From UMGS1601 sp900553335 (GTDB taxonomy: Bacteria; Bacillota; Clostridia; Oscillospirales; Ruminococcaceae): a DNA stretch of 64,000 bases. Of this stretch, positions 1-8,702 are shown one piece after another. The notes beneath the pieces were generated by a model, which was given only the letters and a program-made list of their open reading frames with translations, was not told the origin of the DNA and did no database searches. The stretch covers positions 1-64,000 of the forward strand of contig CALEUW010000008.1 of NCBI GenBank assembly GCA_937920725.1. Direction: 5' to 3'. The position numbers and the translations under genes were made by a program. Position 1 is the stretch's first letter. Each line of letters starts with the position of its first letter.

Positions 1-2
1 AT

Positions 3-362
3 GCTGAAGAGCTTGTTAAGAAGATGCAGAAGAGCGGTGCTAAGGCATACCTCGTAAACACAGGTTGGAACGGCACAGGCAAGAGAATCTCTATCAAGGA
101 TACTCGTGGAATCATCGACGCTATTCTTAACGGCGATATTCTCAACGCACCTACAAAGAAGATACCACACTTTGACTTTGAAGTTCCAACAGAGCTTCCA
201 GGCGTTGATCCTGCAATTCTCGATCCTCGTGACACATATGCTGACGCTTCCGAGTGGGAGACAAAGGCTAAGGATCTTGCAAGCAGATTTGTTAAGAACT
301 TTGCTAAGTATGAGGGCAACCCAGCAGGTAAGGCTCTTGTATCAGCAGGTCCAAAGGAATAA
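3..362 (+). CDS. pckA: Phosphoenolpyruvate carboxykinase (ATP), C-terminal part
   Basis: This is the last 119 codons of a gene whose start lies left of the window; the frame is open from base 3. The run GWNGTGKRISIKDTR and the following DILNAP and FEVPTELPGV segments are characteristic of the C-terminal domain of ATP-dependent PEPCK, which interconverts oxaloacetate and PEP with ADP/ATP. In succinate- or formate-forming anaerobes the enzyme often runs toward oxaloacetate (family knowledge). Base composition is clearly richer in G+C than the accessory stretch downstream and codon use looks strongly selected, as for a highly expressed gene. A good terminator follows the stop. Confidence 0.93.
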   Translation, partial: AEELVKKMQKSGAKAYLVNTGWNGTGKRISIKDTRGIIDAILNGDILNAPTKKIPHFDFEVPTELPGVDPAILDPRDTYADASEWETKAKDLASRFVKNFAKYEGNPAGKALVSAGPKE

Positions 363-391
363 TCAATAACTCTGATACTATTATATAGTAT

Positions 392-427
392 AAAAGCTGC
401 TGTGCCTTTTGGTACGGCAGCTTTTTT
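392..427 (+). terminator. Rho-independent terminator of pckA
   Basis: AAAAGCTGCTGTGCC pairs with GGTACGGCAGCTTTTTT across a 4-base loop, with G-T pairs, and ends in a T run. It lies 30 bases after the pckA stop. Confidence 0.85.
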
Positions 428-483
428 GCGCTCTTGAAAAAGTGTAATGAAGGTGGTATAATTGGTATGGAGGCGAATCTAGT

Positions 484-1134
484 TTGGAAAAGAAGAATTA
501 TGCCGCAAGGGCGGCTATATATGCTATGGGGCTTGTGATACTTGCAGCAGGGATAACGATGAACATCAAAACAGGGCTAGGTGTATCCACTATTATATCA
601 GTGCCATTTGCCATATCGAGTATATGGGACGTGAATTTTTCTCATGTGACTTTTGCTACATATGCACTGTTCGTTGTGATAGAAATGATAATAAAAGGCA
701 GCGACAGAACTGTTATAGACTGGCTGCAAATACCATTCAGCATTGTGTTCAGCCTGCTGCTGAATATGTTTTCAAAGCTGCTTGATTTCAATTTCGGACA
801 TTTGTGGCAAAACACGCTGTATCTTGCAGCAGCGATAATCTGCACGGGTGCTGGAATGTCAATGATGATAGCCATGAAGTTCGTGCCGAACCCAGCCGAC
901 GGTCTTGCTCAGGCTATAGGAAAAGCCTTTGGAAAGAACATGGGCTTTGGCAAGAATATACTTGACGCATCGTGTGTTGCCATTGCCTGCGTGATAGGTC
1001 TGCTGTTTGACAAGCGGATAATAGGTATCGGTATCGGAACGGTGGCGGCAATGCTCCTTGTGGGAAGGTGCGTGGCAGTATTCGACCATTTCTTCAAAGA
1101 CAGAATGAAAAGTGCCGCAGGGCTTGCAGAATAA
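484..1134 (+). CDS. YczE/YitT-like integral membrane protein
   Basis: This 216-aa protein has about five hydrophobic segments, a glycine-rich turn (TGLGVSTIISVP) after the first helix, and PADGLAQAIGKAFG in the middle. This pattern fits the YczE/YyaS (DUF6198) membrane proteins, relatives of YitT, whose transport role is not established. The start is TTG at 484, chosen because GGAGG lies 10 bases upstream and no better start exists nearby. It is monocistronic, with the pckA terminator before it and its own terminator after it. Confidence 0.7.
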   Translation: MEKKNYAARAAIYAMGLVILAAGITMNIKTGLGVSTIISVPFAISSIWDVNFSHVTFATYALFVVIEMIIKGSDRTVIDWLQIPFSIVFSLLLNMFSKLLDFNFGHLWQNTLYLAAAIICTGAGMSMMIAMKFVPNPADGLAQAIGKAFGKNMGFGKNILDASCVAIACVIGLLFDKRIIGIGIGTVAAMLLVGRCVAVFDHFFKDRMKSAAGLAE

Positions 1135-1138
1135 AAAA

Positions 1139-1173
1139 CGCCGCAGAGGACAAAAGCTTCTCTGCGGTATTTT
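1139..1173 (+). terminator. Rho-independent terminator
   Basis: CCGCAGAG and CTCTGCGG form a perfect 8-bp stem followed by TATTTTAG, directly after the stop of the YczE-like gene. Confidence 0.8.
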
Positions 1174-1244
1174 AGTATTTATGCAATAAAAAAATCCGCT
1201 CTACATAACGTAAAGCGGATACAAGCAAAAGCTTAAACTTTTGC

Positions 1245-1334
1245 TGGCGCGGATTGAGAGATTTGAACTCTCGCGCCCGTTTCCAGACCTACTCCCTTAG
1301 CAGGGGAGCCCCTTCACCACTTGGGTAAATCCGC
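1245..1334 (-). tRNA. tRNA-Ser (anticodon GCT)
   Basis: Read on the minus strand, acceptor GCGGATT pairs with AATCCGC, followed by G and an encoded CCA. The anticodon stem CTCCC/GGGAG encloses CTGCTAA. A long variable arm, as expected for serine tRNAs, precedes the T arm GAGAG-TTCAAAT-CTCTC. It is the second tRNA of a two-tRNA unit. Confidence 0.96.
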
Positions 1335-1356
1335 AAACCTGTATATATAAAAAATG

Positions 1357-1445
1357 TGGCGGACAGGGTGGGATTCGAACCCACGGTACGTTGCCGTATC
1401 ACTGGTTTTCAAGACCAGCTCCTTAAACCACTCGGACACCTCTCC
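1357..1445 (-). tRNA. tRNA-Ser (anticodon TGA)
   Basis: The anticodon stem CTGGT/ACCAG encloses CTTGAAA, the variable arm is long, and the T arm is GTGGG-TTCGAAT-CCCAC with an encoded CCA end. The acceptor stem GGAGAGG/CCTGTCC has one G-G mismatch at the fourth pair; otherwise the fold is regular. A consensus promoter lies about 50 bases upstream. Confidence 0.95.
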
Positions 1446-1494
1446 ATATATTCAATTAAAGCCACAGTATTTATCTATTACTGCTACGGTAAAT

Positions 1495-1523
1495 ATTATA
1501 CACTAAATGATATAACTTGTCAA
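1495..1523 (-). promoter_or_regulatory. Consensus sigma-A promoter for the tRNA-Ser pair
   Basis: On the minus strand TTGACA (1523-1518) is separated by exactly 17 bases from TATAAT (1500-1495). Both boxes match the consensus perfectly and point toward the two tRNA genes. Confidence 0.85.
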
Positions 1524-1611
1524 GAGGAAATCAGTGGTTTTTTTATATTTTTTATTGTCTGATAGATTTATAAATGAACAACCTATCATTAGCGTGAATA
1601 TAATTTAATAA

Positions 1612-1636
1612 AAAATGGGACATAAAGTCCCATTTT
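1612..1636. terminator. Hairpin, possible bidirectional terminator, in the gap 1524-1965
   Basis: AAAATGGGAC and GTCCCATTTT form a perfect 10-bp stem with a 5-base loop and A/T flanks on both sides. The rest of the gap 1524-1965 is AT-rich. It holds a second inverted repeat centred on GCTTTGCAAAGC near 1884-1909 and a TATAAT-like box just before the next gene, but no gene that I can support. Confidence 0.5.
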
Positions 1637-1965
1637 GACAAAGCTAATATCTTAACCCCTAATTTAAAACGATGCCCTGTCAAGTTTGAATTGCTCGTAT
1701 AGATATTATAATTTCATTTGTTTTTTAATCAATCGACAAAATGTGACATTCTAACGAACAAAATCATTGTATAATAGTTTTAAGAAAAAACAACTTATCT
1801 CTATTTTATTGTGCATTTTCACAATATGTCTTTGCCCTACCTTAAGAACATTGTATCATCAATTTAAATGCTGTAACCTTTTGAGCTTTGCTTTGCAAAG
1901 CAGCGAAGCTAAAGCTTACTAAAATTGTGATATAATAATTTATAATTAGAAAGGAATTAAAAATT

Positions 1966-3042
1966 ATGAAATTAAAAAAGGTTTTGTGCTTACCCGTAGT
2001 CGCTGTTCTGACATTCACCTCATCAATGAGTTTATGGGCTTCGGCTGAAATCGGAGGAACACCTCATGAAACAAGTCAAAGCTTCGGTTCGGCAATTCTT
2101 GACGAATTATTCACGCCATCATCAAATAATTCAGACGTTACAAACCCTGATAACGGCGGCATATCACCTTTATGGTCAAAAGATGACCATAAAGAAATTG
2201 TTGACTTTAACATTAATGATTTACCAGAATATCACATAAGAATATTAAGAGGCACATCTAATTGGGCTGATGATTGTTTTCCTGCTTCAGATAATAATAA
2301 AGACTCTTTTGTTACAGCAATACCGGCATTACATGGAGCTGGAAACTATGTAATTAATCTTGAATTTTTATGGTATTTTTCAGTATTTCTAGGCAGAGAA
2401 AGCGATCCGTCAAATACAACTGAAATGAATAATGCAATTAAATCAGCCAGAAGCAATGCAATAAATAAAATCAAAAATACAACCGCATATGCCAAAAGAA
2501 ACGAAAATCATCTTCAGAATTTAATTGATAATTCAGGAACGCTAGTTAAATATGACGCAAACATAAAGAAAAATAATCCTACCCGAACAGCAGCAGAAAT
2601 GAAAATGAGAATATTAGGTTATGCATCACACTTAGTCGGAGATGTTTATGCTCATAGAACTGTACTGCCCAGTTTAAGTAAGTTAAACATGAGCTATTTT
2701 ATAAGAAAAGACTTAGAAGCTGATTTTTCAAATGGATTTGTTGAATTTAGATATTTGGCAAAAGAGGCTTCTGCAAACGGTTATTTAATAAGCAATACAT
2801 ATAAAACAATCGTTAACAATTCATATGTTGATTCTACTACATTTTATCCGAATCGTTATACTGATGCAACTGCAAGTGTTTCATTAATGCTCACGCATAA
2901 ACAAGGAGGATTTGATTACTATTTGTTCCTATGTCCGTGCAGTAATGATGTAAAGCTTTCAAATTTCAAAAAGTTTGTAACACAGGCAGGTTTAAATACT
3001 TCCGAATTAACATCCAGTGAATGGTCAAAATATTCAACTTAA
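1966..3042 (+). CDS. Secreted protein, possible zinc-dependent phospholipase C relative
   Basis: The 358-aa protein starts with a clear signal peptide (KLKK, a hydrophobic core, then LWASA). After a Ser/Asn-rich stretch, residues near 69-78 read LWSKDDHKE, which resembles the mature N-terminus of the Bacillus cereus zinc phospholipase C, where the first Trp is itself a zinc ligand. Near residue 225 GYASHLVGDVYAH gives H-x3-D-x3-H, close to the family's H-x3-D-x5-H zinc site. Catalysis is not proven, since the other ligands could not be aligned by eye. AT-rich codon use matches the accessory stretch. AGAAAGGA lies upstream of the ATG and a terminator follows. Confidence 0.5.
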   Translation: MKLKKVLCLPVVAVLTFTSSMSLWASAEIGGTPHETSQSFGSAILDELFTPSSNNSDVTNPDNGGISPLWSKDDHKEIVDFNINDLPEYHIRILRGTSNWADDCFPASDNNKDSFVTAIPALHGAGNYVINLEFLWYFSVFLGRESDPSNTTEMNNAIKSARSNAINKIKNTTAYAKRNENHLQNLIDNSGTLVKYDANIKKNNPTRTAAEMKMRILGYASHLVGDVYAHRTVLPSLSKLNMSYFIRKDLEADFSNGFVEFRYLAKEASANGYLISNTYKTIVNNSYVDSTTFYPNRYTDATASVSLMLTHKQGGFDYYLFLCPCSNDVKLSNFKKFVTQAGLNTSELTSSEWSKYST

Positions 3043-3107
3043 CAGAAGTGATATTATAAAATTTAAAGCTTATTTTAAGACTACCAAACTAAATAAATAT
3101 CTACTAA

Positions 3108-3136
3108 GAAGACCTTGGCTCCTGCCAGGTCTTTTT
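3108..3136 (+). terminator. Rho-independent terminator
   Basis: AAGACCTTGGC pairs with GCCAGGTCTT with one bulge, followed by a T run. It can end transcription of the secreted protein gene, or be the terminal hairpin of an IS-end relic that starts just after it. Confidence 0.75.
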
Positions 3137-3154
3137 AGTTTCGTGCATGATCAT

Positions 3155-3181
3155 ATGTTTCTAACTGCACCTCGAGGTGTA
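3155..3181. repeat. Relic resembling the end of the IS200-type element
   Basis: ATGTTTCTAACTGCACCTCG and the bases after it match 10169-10196, beside the IS200 transposase, at about 23 of 27 positions. Both copies include a palindrome of the form TGCACCTC-AGGTG and both lie some 20 bases after a terminator-like hairpin. No transposase remnant is visible to the right, so this is at most a decayed end. Confidence 0.5.
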
Positions 3182-3233
3182 ATTAATTGCGATCTTTAGC
3201 AACCATTATAATTTTGAATGCACTTGCGCTCAT

Positions 3234-3272
3234 AAAAACATCGACAAGGCTATCTGCCCTGCCGATGTTTTT
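3234..3272. terminator. Long imperfect hairpin with T run
   Basis: AAAAACATCGACAAGG and CCCTGCCGATGTTTTT pair over 16 positions with two mismatches. It is a terminator-like structure in the gap 3043-3485. Beyond the features listed nothing else was recognised there. Confidence 0.6.
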
Positions 3273-3485
3273 GCATGTACTATGTATTGTTTTAAAGTGT
3301 GTAGAATTTTCGACGTCATAAGGTTATCATCAATATTACTACATTTGCATGCCTACAACACTTACATCTATTTCACTTAATATATTTCAAAAAACAACTG
3401 AAATATTTCCATGAAGATTTAGATTCACAATAACAAATTGTTTATGCAATCGTATAATTTATTCTTACATAAAACATTTAAAAAT

Positions 3486-4334
3486 TTACTTAAGCCTAAT
3501 AAAGAAACCATTCACTCCATTTAAATGATTTCCGTTCTCGTCAATTGGTCCACGACGATACGAATGAAACATGAGTTTCTGAGAGTAAGTGCACAAATCT
3601 ATAATATTTACATTTTCTTTTTTCAATCCGCAATTCAAGAGAATCTGCCTATTGACTTTGGCCAAATCAATATGTGGTTTTTTATAAGATGTATAATCAA
3701 CATATTCTTCATACCCTGCTTCAGAAAATTGTTTTGCAACATCTTCTCCAACTTCAAAAGCCTCTAACCCAATAGAAGGCATTACAACAGCAATAATATT
3801 TTCCAAATGTGATTTAAACTCTTCTTTCATACATTTTATTTCATTTTCAATGATTCCTATTAACGAACCCTTCCATGATGCATGAAGAGAGCCACATACT
3901 TTATTTACTGTATCGCAAAGCAAAATTATTGAACAGTCAGCAGCATAATTAAAAAGAGTAACATCTGAAGAGTTTGTAACAAGTCCATCGGCACGAGGGG
4001 CGTTAACTTCATCGTATATATCATAACCAATTAAAGACTCAGTATTAACAACTCTTACTTTATTTGTAAAAGCAGTAAGTCTATTCGTGATAACTTTTGA
4101 TGGCTGAATATTAAGAGCATCACAGCACATCTCAAAGTCACGAATGCCTTCATACAATCCATACTTCTTGTAAATATTACATGAAAACGGTCCACAGGGC
4201 CCCTTTGAGTTACCTATAGGATTATTTCTTAGTGTGCAATACGCTTCAGCTATGCCAGTATCATTAATCGGTTTAACCGACAGCATCTTTAATCCATTTT
4301 TCAATTCTACAATTTCATACAGATTTTCGTTCAT
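3486..4334 (-). CDS. Divergent PgeF/YfiH-family protein (nucleoside phosphorylase/laccase-domain fold)
   Basis: The 282-aa protein shows the family landmarks: ADGLVTN (115-121), YAADC (130-134), GSLHASWKG (148-156), a VMPSIG...EVGEDV segment and a C-terminal CTYSQ...FHSYRRG. Family enzymes bind zinc through His-Cys-His and are reported to cleave purine nucleosides or edit peptidoglycan. Here Cys134 and His151 are kept, but the position normally filled by the first His (QTHT in relatives) reads TAFT, giving Phe89. The ATG lies 12 bases after the stop of the large STAND gene, with AAAGGAG as ribosome site, so the two form an operon. Housekeeping pgeF normally sits in cell-division or other core loci, so this is probably an accessory paralogue. 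Confidence 0.8.
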   Translation of the reverse strand: MNENLYEIVELKNGLKMLSVKPINDTGIAEAYCTLRNNPIGNSKGPCGPFSCNIYKKYGLYEGIRDFEMCCDALNIQPSKVITNRLTAFTNKVRVVNTESLIGYDIYDEVNAPRADGLVTNSSDVTLFNYAADCSIILLCDTVNKVCGSLHASWKGSLIGIIENEIKCMKEEFKSHLENIIAVVMPSIGLEAFEVGEDVAKQFSEAGYEEYVDYTSYKKPHIDLAKVNRQILLNCGLKKENVNIIDLCTYSQKLMFHSYRRGPIDENGNHLNGVNGFFIRLK

Positions 4335-4346
4335 TTTAATCTCCTT

Positions 4347-7300
4347 TTATCTTTCGAAACTAAAGTATCCTTTAAATATTTCTTTAAATTGTTGCTTTTT
4401 ATTTTCCGATTCAAATTTGGCATAGCGTAAATTCACATTTATATTTGAAACTAAATTTGAATGTATTCTTATATTATCTATAACAACTCTATCAAAATCC
4501 TTTGGAAAACACTCACGCCCATCAAATATAAACTGTTTCATTGCTGGCAATAATTCATTCAACTTTGATATATCAATTTCCCTTATATATCCATTTAATA
4601 AGCCTATAAGTAATCGTCCATTTCTTGCATTTATACACATTGGCTGTGCATCGCAATCGATTTCTGCCATAAGCTTTAAATCAACTTTTTTGGCTTGCAG
4701 ATGTATGCTCACCTTCCATATACCTATTTTGTTGTTTTTATTTGCTATGTACAAATTAAAATTAAGCAACTTGTTATAATCCAAAGACAGAGAGGCAATA
4801 TCTACTGAGAAATCATTAATAGATCGTCTATCATAAAAACCAGTATTACTTGAATACTCATACAACATAGCTGAACTTAAATCCAATGTGGGATCGATTG
4901 GCGTGAAATTTGCACCTAATAAACTCCATTTGTTATCAAAAGTATCTTTAATGTAAAACGCAAAGTATTCAGATGTTTTGCCTTTTTCGTTACTAAGATA
5001 TTCTATGGTATTACCTACAAGAATTAATAACGTTGCTCCATTTTTCAATTTGTATCGTTTAAAGCTTCTTATAAATCCGCATTCTTTTTCTGCAACTATG
5101 CAATTTTCATCATATTCCCTATCTAAAATATCAGAAATCTGCTTAATATAATGTCCTTCGTTGTTATTTAAAGCAAACATAATATTGTCGTTTCTAAGAG
5201 ATTCTACAGACCTAATATCGTATTCTTCAAGATTTATTTTTTGGATTTCTTCGTTAAATAAAGAATATACTCTGCTATATGTAATAGCAAATAGTTTCCA
5301 TTGTTGGTTGTTATCATAAAATTGGATGTCAAAGTCTATACATCTTTTTTCAGCATCATTGATTGTTATAAGTGTTTCAGTTTCCCTGCTTTCAAGGCTT
5401 GTCTTTTTTACAGTTCCGTCATACGAACAGGATATAAAAGCATTTTCAGATTTAAAATATTTAACTTTCCACACCCAATCATTGTGTATAGGGTAAACAT
5501 TGGATACTTGCCATCCATTTTCATCCTTTATCAAATCACTTACAGATCCATCATAATTCGCAGTTAGAATTTCTTTCTCGTTAACTACCTCAATATAATG
5601 TACTCCATAATAAGATCCATTATACACCACCGGAACAAAATCTTCAACATATGGTGCTAGTATCTGTACACTTCTATCATCTGAAACAGTTGCAATACGT
5701 GCAGACGCATCTGAGCTATCAGGATTATAATATACTGAAAGATATGTTTTTAACTTCTGTACGCCTGGTAAAGATAGCAAACTTAATTCACCTCTTCTTA
5801 TTGAACATATATAAAAGTTAGATAAATCTTGAAAGTTGATAGAATTCACACCACAAATAACCTCACCTGGACGTCCAACCGATAACTTGGTAAATCCGTT
5901 GAAACATTTCTTTGCATTTACATTATTTTCAGTATCTGTCTTAAAAGATAACGTTACTGGTTCATATACTTTTTTCTTTTCTCCATAATTATTGAATTCC
6001 AAACAAGACAAATAAGCAATTGCTTCATCCGTTTCATTTGATTTGCTATTGTGAATATTTACATAAAGCAAGTCATCAGTATAACAGATATCTTTAATTA
6101 CTTCATAAGGCATATACGTTTGACAACATTTGAAACTCGTAAATTCATCAAAATTTCTATTATCTATTGATTTAATAAAATCATCTATAGAACAGCAAAT
6201 AATTTTATTACCACATCCTACAAATATATCCTTATCAGACAAGGACAATTTGCAATCATTAACATAATTGAAATCATACAATAAAATCGATTTAATCGCT
6301 ATTTTTTTATCATTTATTGTACCCTGAAGTTCTTTTGCACTAAAAGCATAAACTTTTCCTTTAGACGTTGAGAACAATATATATTCATTATTCCATTCTA
6401 CTATACTAGAAATTTCTTCACCGTCTTGAATTACTAATACATTGACAGTTTTTCTTTTATATGGGTTAAATATGACAATTTCACCTGTTCGACACCCCAA
6501 TATTACACGTATTTCATTGTCAATTGACATAACACAACAACAATTAACCCATGAACCATTTTTTAAATTACGAATTATTTGCCATTCATCTTTACTAACA
6601 TCATAAATTAATATGTTCGTATTCGAAAACGCCGCAACATATATTTTATCATTTATACTATATTGACAAATAACAGAAGATCCCCCTTCCAAGCCTGGAT
6701 TGAGAAAGGTTTCATCACACACATCTGCATCTGCAAAGTCACAGAGCTTTTTATTCGAATATAGTTTGTATCCATTAAGAAATACCTTTCTTAAATCCAT
6801 ACCACAGAATCTTAACATTGAAATATCTTTATCCTCGCTAGCAAGCGATACCGTTCTAATTAAGTTATTAATAGCTACAGAATACTTATCGCATCTTTTG
6901 GCTTTAATTATAATTTCAAAAACTTGTTGAACCTTTTCTACATTCAAAAGACCAGATAACAAAATAAGTATTTCATCATCCATGGCGTTAGAAGTCTTAT
7001 TAAAATACTCTTCGATTATTCTACATGCATCATTTAATTCGTCCTTGTCGTTCTTATCTTTATCACAAATAATATATATTAAATTTTTGAGAAACAATGC
7101 ACAAAAATAATCTCTAAAATTTTGATGGGTATATTCATAAGTAGCATCTGATAAAGAGAAAATAGACTCTGAACTTGAGAAAAAAGCATTTTTATTCTCT
7201 ATAGAAGTTGTATTTAATATTATTTTTACTTTGTCTTTCTGTACATTAAATTTGCCTTGTAAAACCATATCATAGGAAATGTATGTATGCGGAAAAATAA

Positions 7301-8702
7301 AATCCTCTGAGTCTTCAGGTAAATATACTATCTTATTAATATACTTTTCAATTAAATCCGCCAAAGACGTAAATGTCTGCTTAGAATCATCGAGCATCAA
7401 CTCTGTATACATAGCCAACCCTTGAGGACTATGCAAAAGTTTCTTTGTTTCATAAGATAGGTTTTCATATCGCAGCAAAAGTTTACCTTTCCTTTTCTCT
7501 ATATTTGAAAAGTAATTATTAATTTGCTCTGGCTTTAATTCGTTAACTTCAGCTTTTACAAATTGTCCTATTTTTCCATGATGATCAAGTAAAGAACTAT
7601 AATCTCTTCTTGATGATAGAATTACCCTTACTGAACTATATTCAGTTTCTTCTATAATTTCACATATATCACGAACAATACAGTCTCTTGCCGTTCCATT
7701 CGTAACCTCGTTTAAACCATCCAAAAAAAGTACATAAATATTATTTTCATATGGATATTTACAACGTAAAATACTATTTAGTAGTGTTTCGTCAATCTGA
7801 TGATTGAGCTTCTTACCAATTTCCTCAGCGAGACGTGCAATTATAATATTATTATCGTTGGATTTGTCGCTCATATTATTAAAAATATTAAGCGGAAGAT
7901 AAAAAGGTATTACATTTGCATATTCATGGGATGATATAATCATATCGATTAGCCTTAACATCTGATGTGTTTTTCCAGAACCGCCACGTCCGAGTAAAGA
8001 CACGCTTTTAACTGCGTTTAGACTAGTTTTATTGTTAAAAACAATATCCTCTAACGTCATAGATTTATCTTCACCGTTAACACTCAACCTATTTTCAATT
8101 TCTTCAATGAAGTTTTTCTTTGAATCATTATAGCTCTTGAAACGTCCATACTTCATTACTTTGTGAAAGTATTCCTTTGAAATAACCTTTATGTTTATAT
8201 TTATAGCATTACTCGTTAATGAATAAAACATATCCTTAAGTTTATCAACCTCATCATTTAATTCATTTATGTATTTCAAAATCGCCGCATAGTTTATTTC
8301 ATTAATTCCTTTACTATATACTTCTTCGTGATTTTTGCATGCTATTTTATATAGACAGGAAAGCGTTGCATTTTCATCAGCATTTTCATTGTCTTTCTTA
8401 TTTAACTGCCTTAAGATAAAAAGTTTCTTATCTATATTATGTTCATATTTCTTATTTGTTTCAGTTTTTTTCAATTTTTCTGAAAAATTGGCATTCGGGT
8501 CATAAGACAAATGCTCTTTCTTAGATTGAATATTGCGTCTACCAAATGCATTGATAAAAGCGTTTGTCCTAGTGGAACCGCTATTCATTCCTAACGATTC
8601 TGCTAGGTTTTTATCTTCCGATAATTTAAATTCTCTTTTATCTTTTATTACATAAAAAAATGTATACATATTGAGATAAAAAAGATTAAGATCATCAATC
8701 AT
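4347..8702 (-). CDS. NACHT/STAND ATPase with C-terminal beta-propeller, probable defence sensor
   Basis: The 1451-aa protein has four parts. Residues 1-220 are charged, alpha-helical and not recognised. A P-loop ATPase follows: Walker A GRGGSGKT (238-245), Walker B VLFLDGLNEV (324-333) and the sensor strand VRVILSSRRD (358-367), the NACHT pattern. A helical region includes SPQGLAMYTEL and, near 550, THQNFRDYFCALFL, typical after NACHT modules. From about 690 to the end are repeated blade-like strands (for example GCRTGEIVIFNP, STSKGKVYAFSAK, CSYDGTVKK, GLLNGYIREIDI), a WD40-like propeller. STAND proteins of this form oligomerise after ligand binding; bacterial NACHT proteins include antiphage systems (family knowledge). 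No classical effector domain is visible, which makes the downstream gene the likely effector. AAGGAAAGGA precedes the ATG. Confidence 0.85.
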   Translation of the reverse strand: MIDDLNLFYLNMYTFFYVIKDKREFKLSEDKNLAESLGMNSGSTRTNAFINAFGRRNIQSKKEHLSYDPNANFSEKLKKTETNKKYEHNIDKKLFILRQLNKKDNENADENATLSCLYKIACKNHEEVYSKGINEINYAAILKYINELNDEVDKLKDMFYSLTSNAININIKVISKEYFHKVMKYGRFKSYNDSKKNFIEEIENRLSVNGEDKSMTLEDIVFNNKTSLNAVKSVSLLGRGGSGKTHQMLRLIDMIISSHEYANVIPFYLPLNIFNNMSDKSNDNNIIIARLAEEIGKKLNHQIDETLLNSILRCKYPYENNIYVLFLDGLNEVTNGTARDCIVRDICEIIEETEYSSVRVILSSRRDYSSLLDHHGKIGQFVKAEVNELKPEQINNYFSNIEKRKGKLLLRYENLSYETKKLLHSPQGLAMYTELMLDDSKQTFTSLADLIEKYINKIVYLPEDSEDFIFPHTYISYDMVLQGKFNVQKDKVKIILNTTSIENKNAFFSSSESIFSLSDATYEYTHQNFRDYFCALFLKNLIYIICDKDKNDKDELNDACRIIEEYFNKTSNAMDDEILILLSGLLNVEKVQQVFEIIIKAKRCDKYSVAINNLIRTVSLASEDKDISMLRFCGMDLRKVFLNGYKLYSNKKLCDFADADVCDETFLNPGLEGGSSVICQYSINDKIYVAAFSNTNILIYDVSKDEWQIIRNLKNGSWVNCCCVMSIDNEIRVILGCRTGEIVIFNPYKRKTVNVLVIQDGEEISSIVEWNNEYILFSTSKGKVYAFSAKELQGTINDKKIAIKSILLYDFNYVNDCKLSLSDKDIFVGCGNKIICCSIDDFIKSIDNRNFDEFTSFKCCQTYMPYEVIKDICYTDDLLYVNIHNSKSNETDEAIAYLSCLEFNNYGEKKKVYEPVTLSFKTDTENNVNAKKCFNGFTKLSVGRPGEVICGVNSINFQDLSNFYICSIRRGELSLLSLPGVQKLKTYLSVYYNPDSSDASARIATVSDDRSVQILAPYVEDFVPVVYNGSYYGVHYIEVVNEKEILTANYDGSVSDLIKDENGWQVSNVYPIHNDWVWKVKYFKSENAFISCSYDGTVKKTSLESRETETLITINDAEKRCIDFDIQFYDNNQQWKLFAITYSRVYSLFNEEIQKINLEEYDIRSVESLRNDNIMFALNNNEGHYIKQISDILDREYDENCIVAEKECGFIRSFKRYKLKNGATLLILVGNTIEYLSNEKGKTSEYFAFYIKDTFDNKWSLLGANFTPIDPTLDLSSAMLYEYSSNTGFYDRRSINDFSVDIASLSLDYNKLLNFNLYIANKNNKIGIWKVSIHLQAKKVDLKLMAEIDCDAQPMCINARNGRLLIGLLNGYIREIDISKLNELLPAMKQFIFDGRECFPKDFDRVVIDNIRIHSNLVSNINVNLRYAKFESENKKQQFKEIFKGYFSFER

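Noticed and set aside
1245..1445. tRNA-Ser as attachment site of the accessory stretch
   Set aside because: The accessory genes lie on the 5' side of the tRNAs, no repeat of a tRNA 3' end was found and no integrase is present.
1356..1562. Open frame starting MADRVGFEPTVRC over the tRNA-Ser gene
   Set aside because: It is the antisense of the tRNA, a well-known spurious protein pattern; no ribosome site or family fits.
3017..3199. 60-aa frame overlapping the end of the secreted protein
   Set aside because: It overlaps a terminator and the IS-end relic, with no ribosome site.
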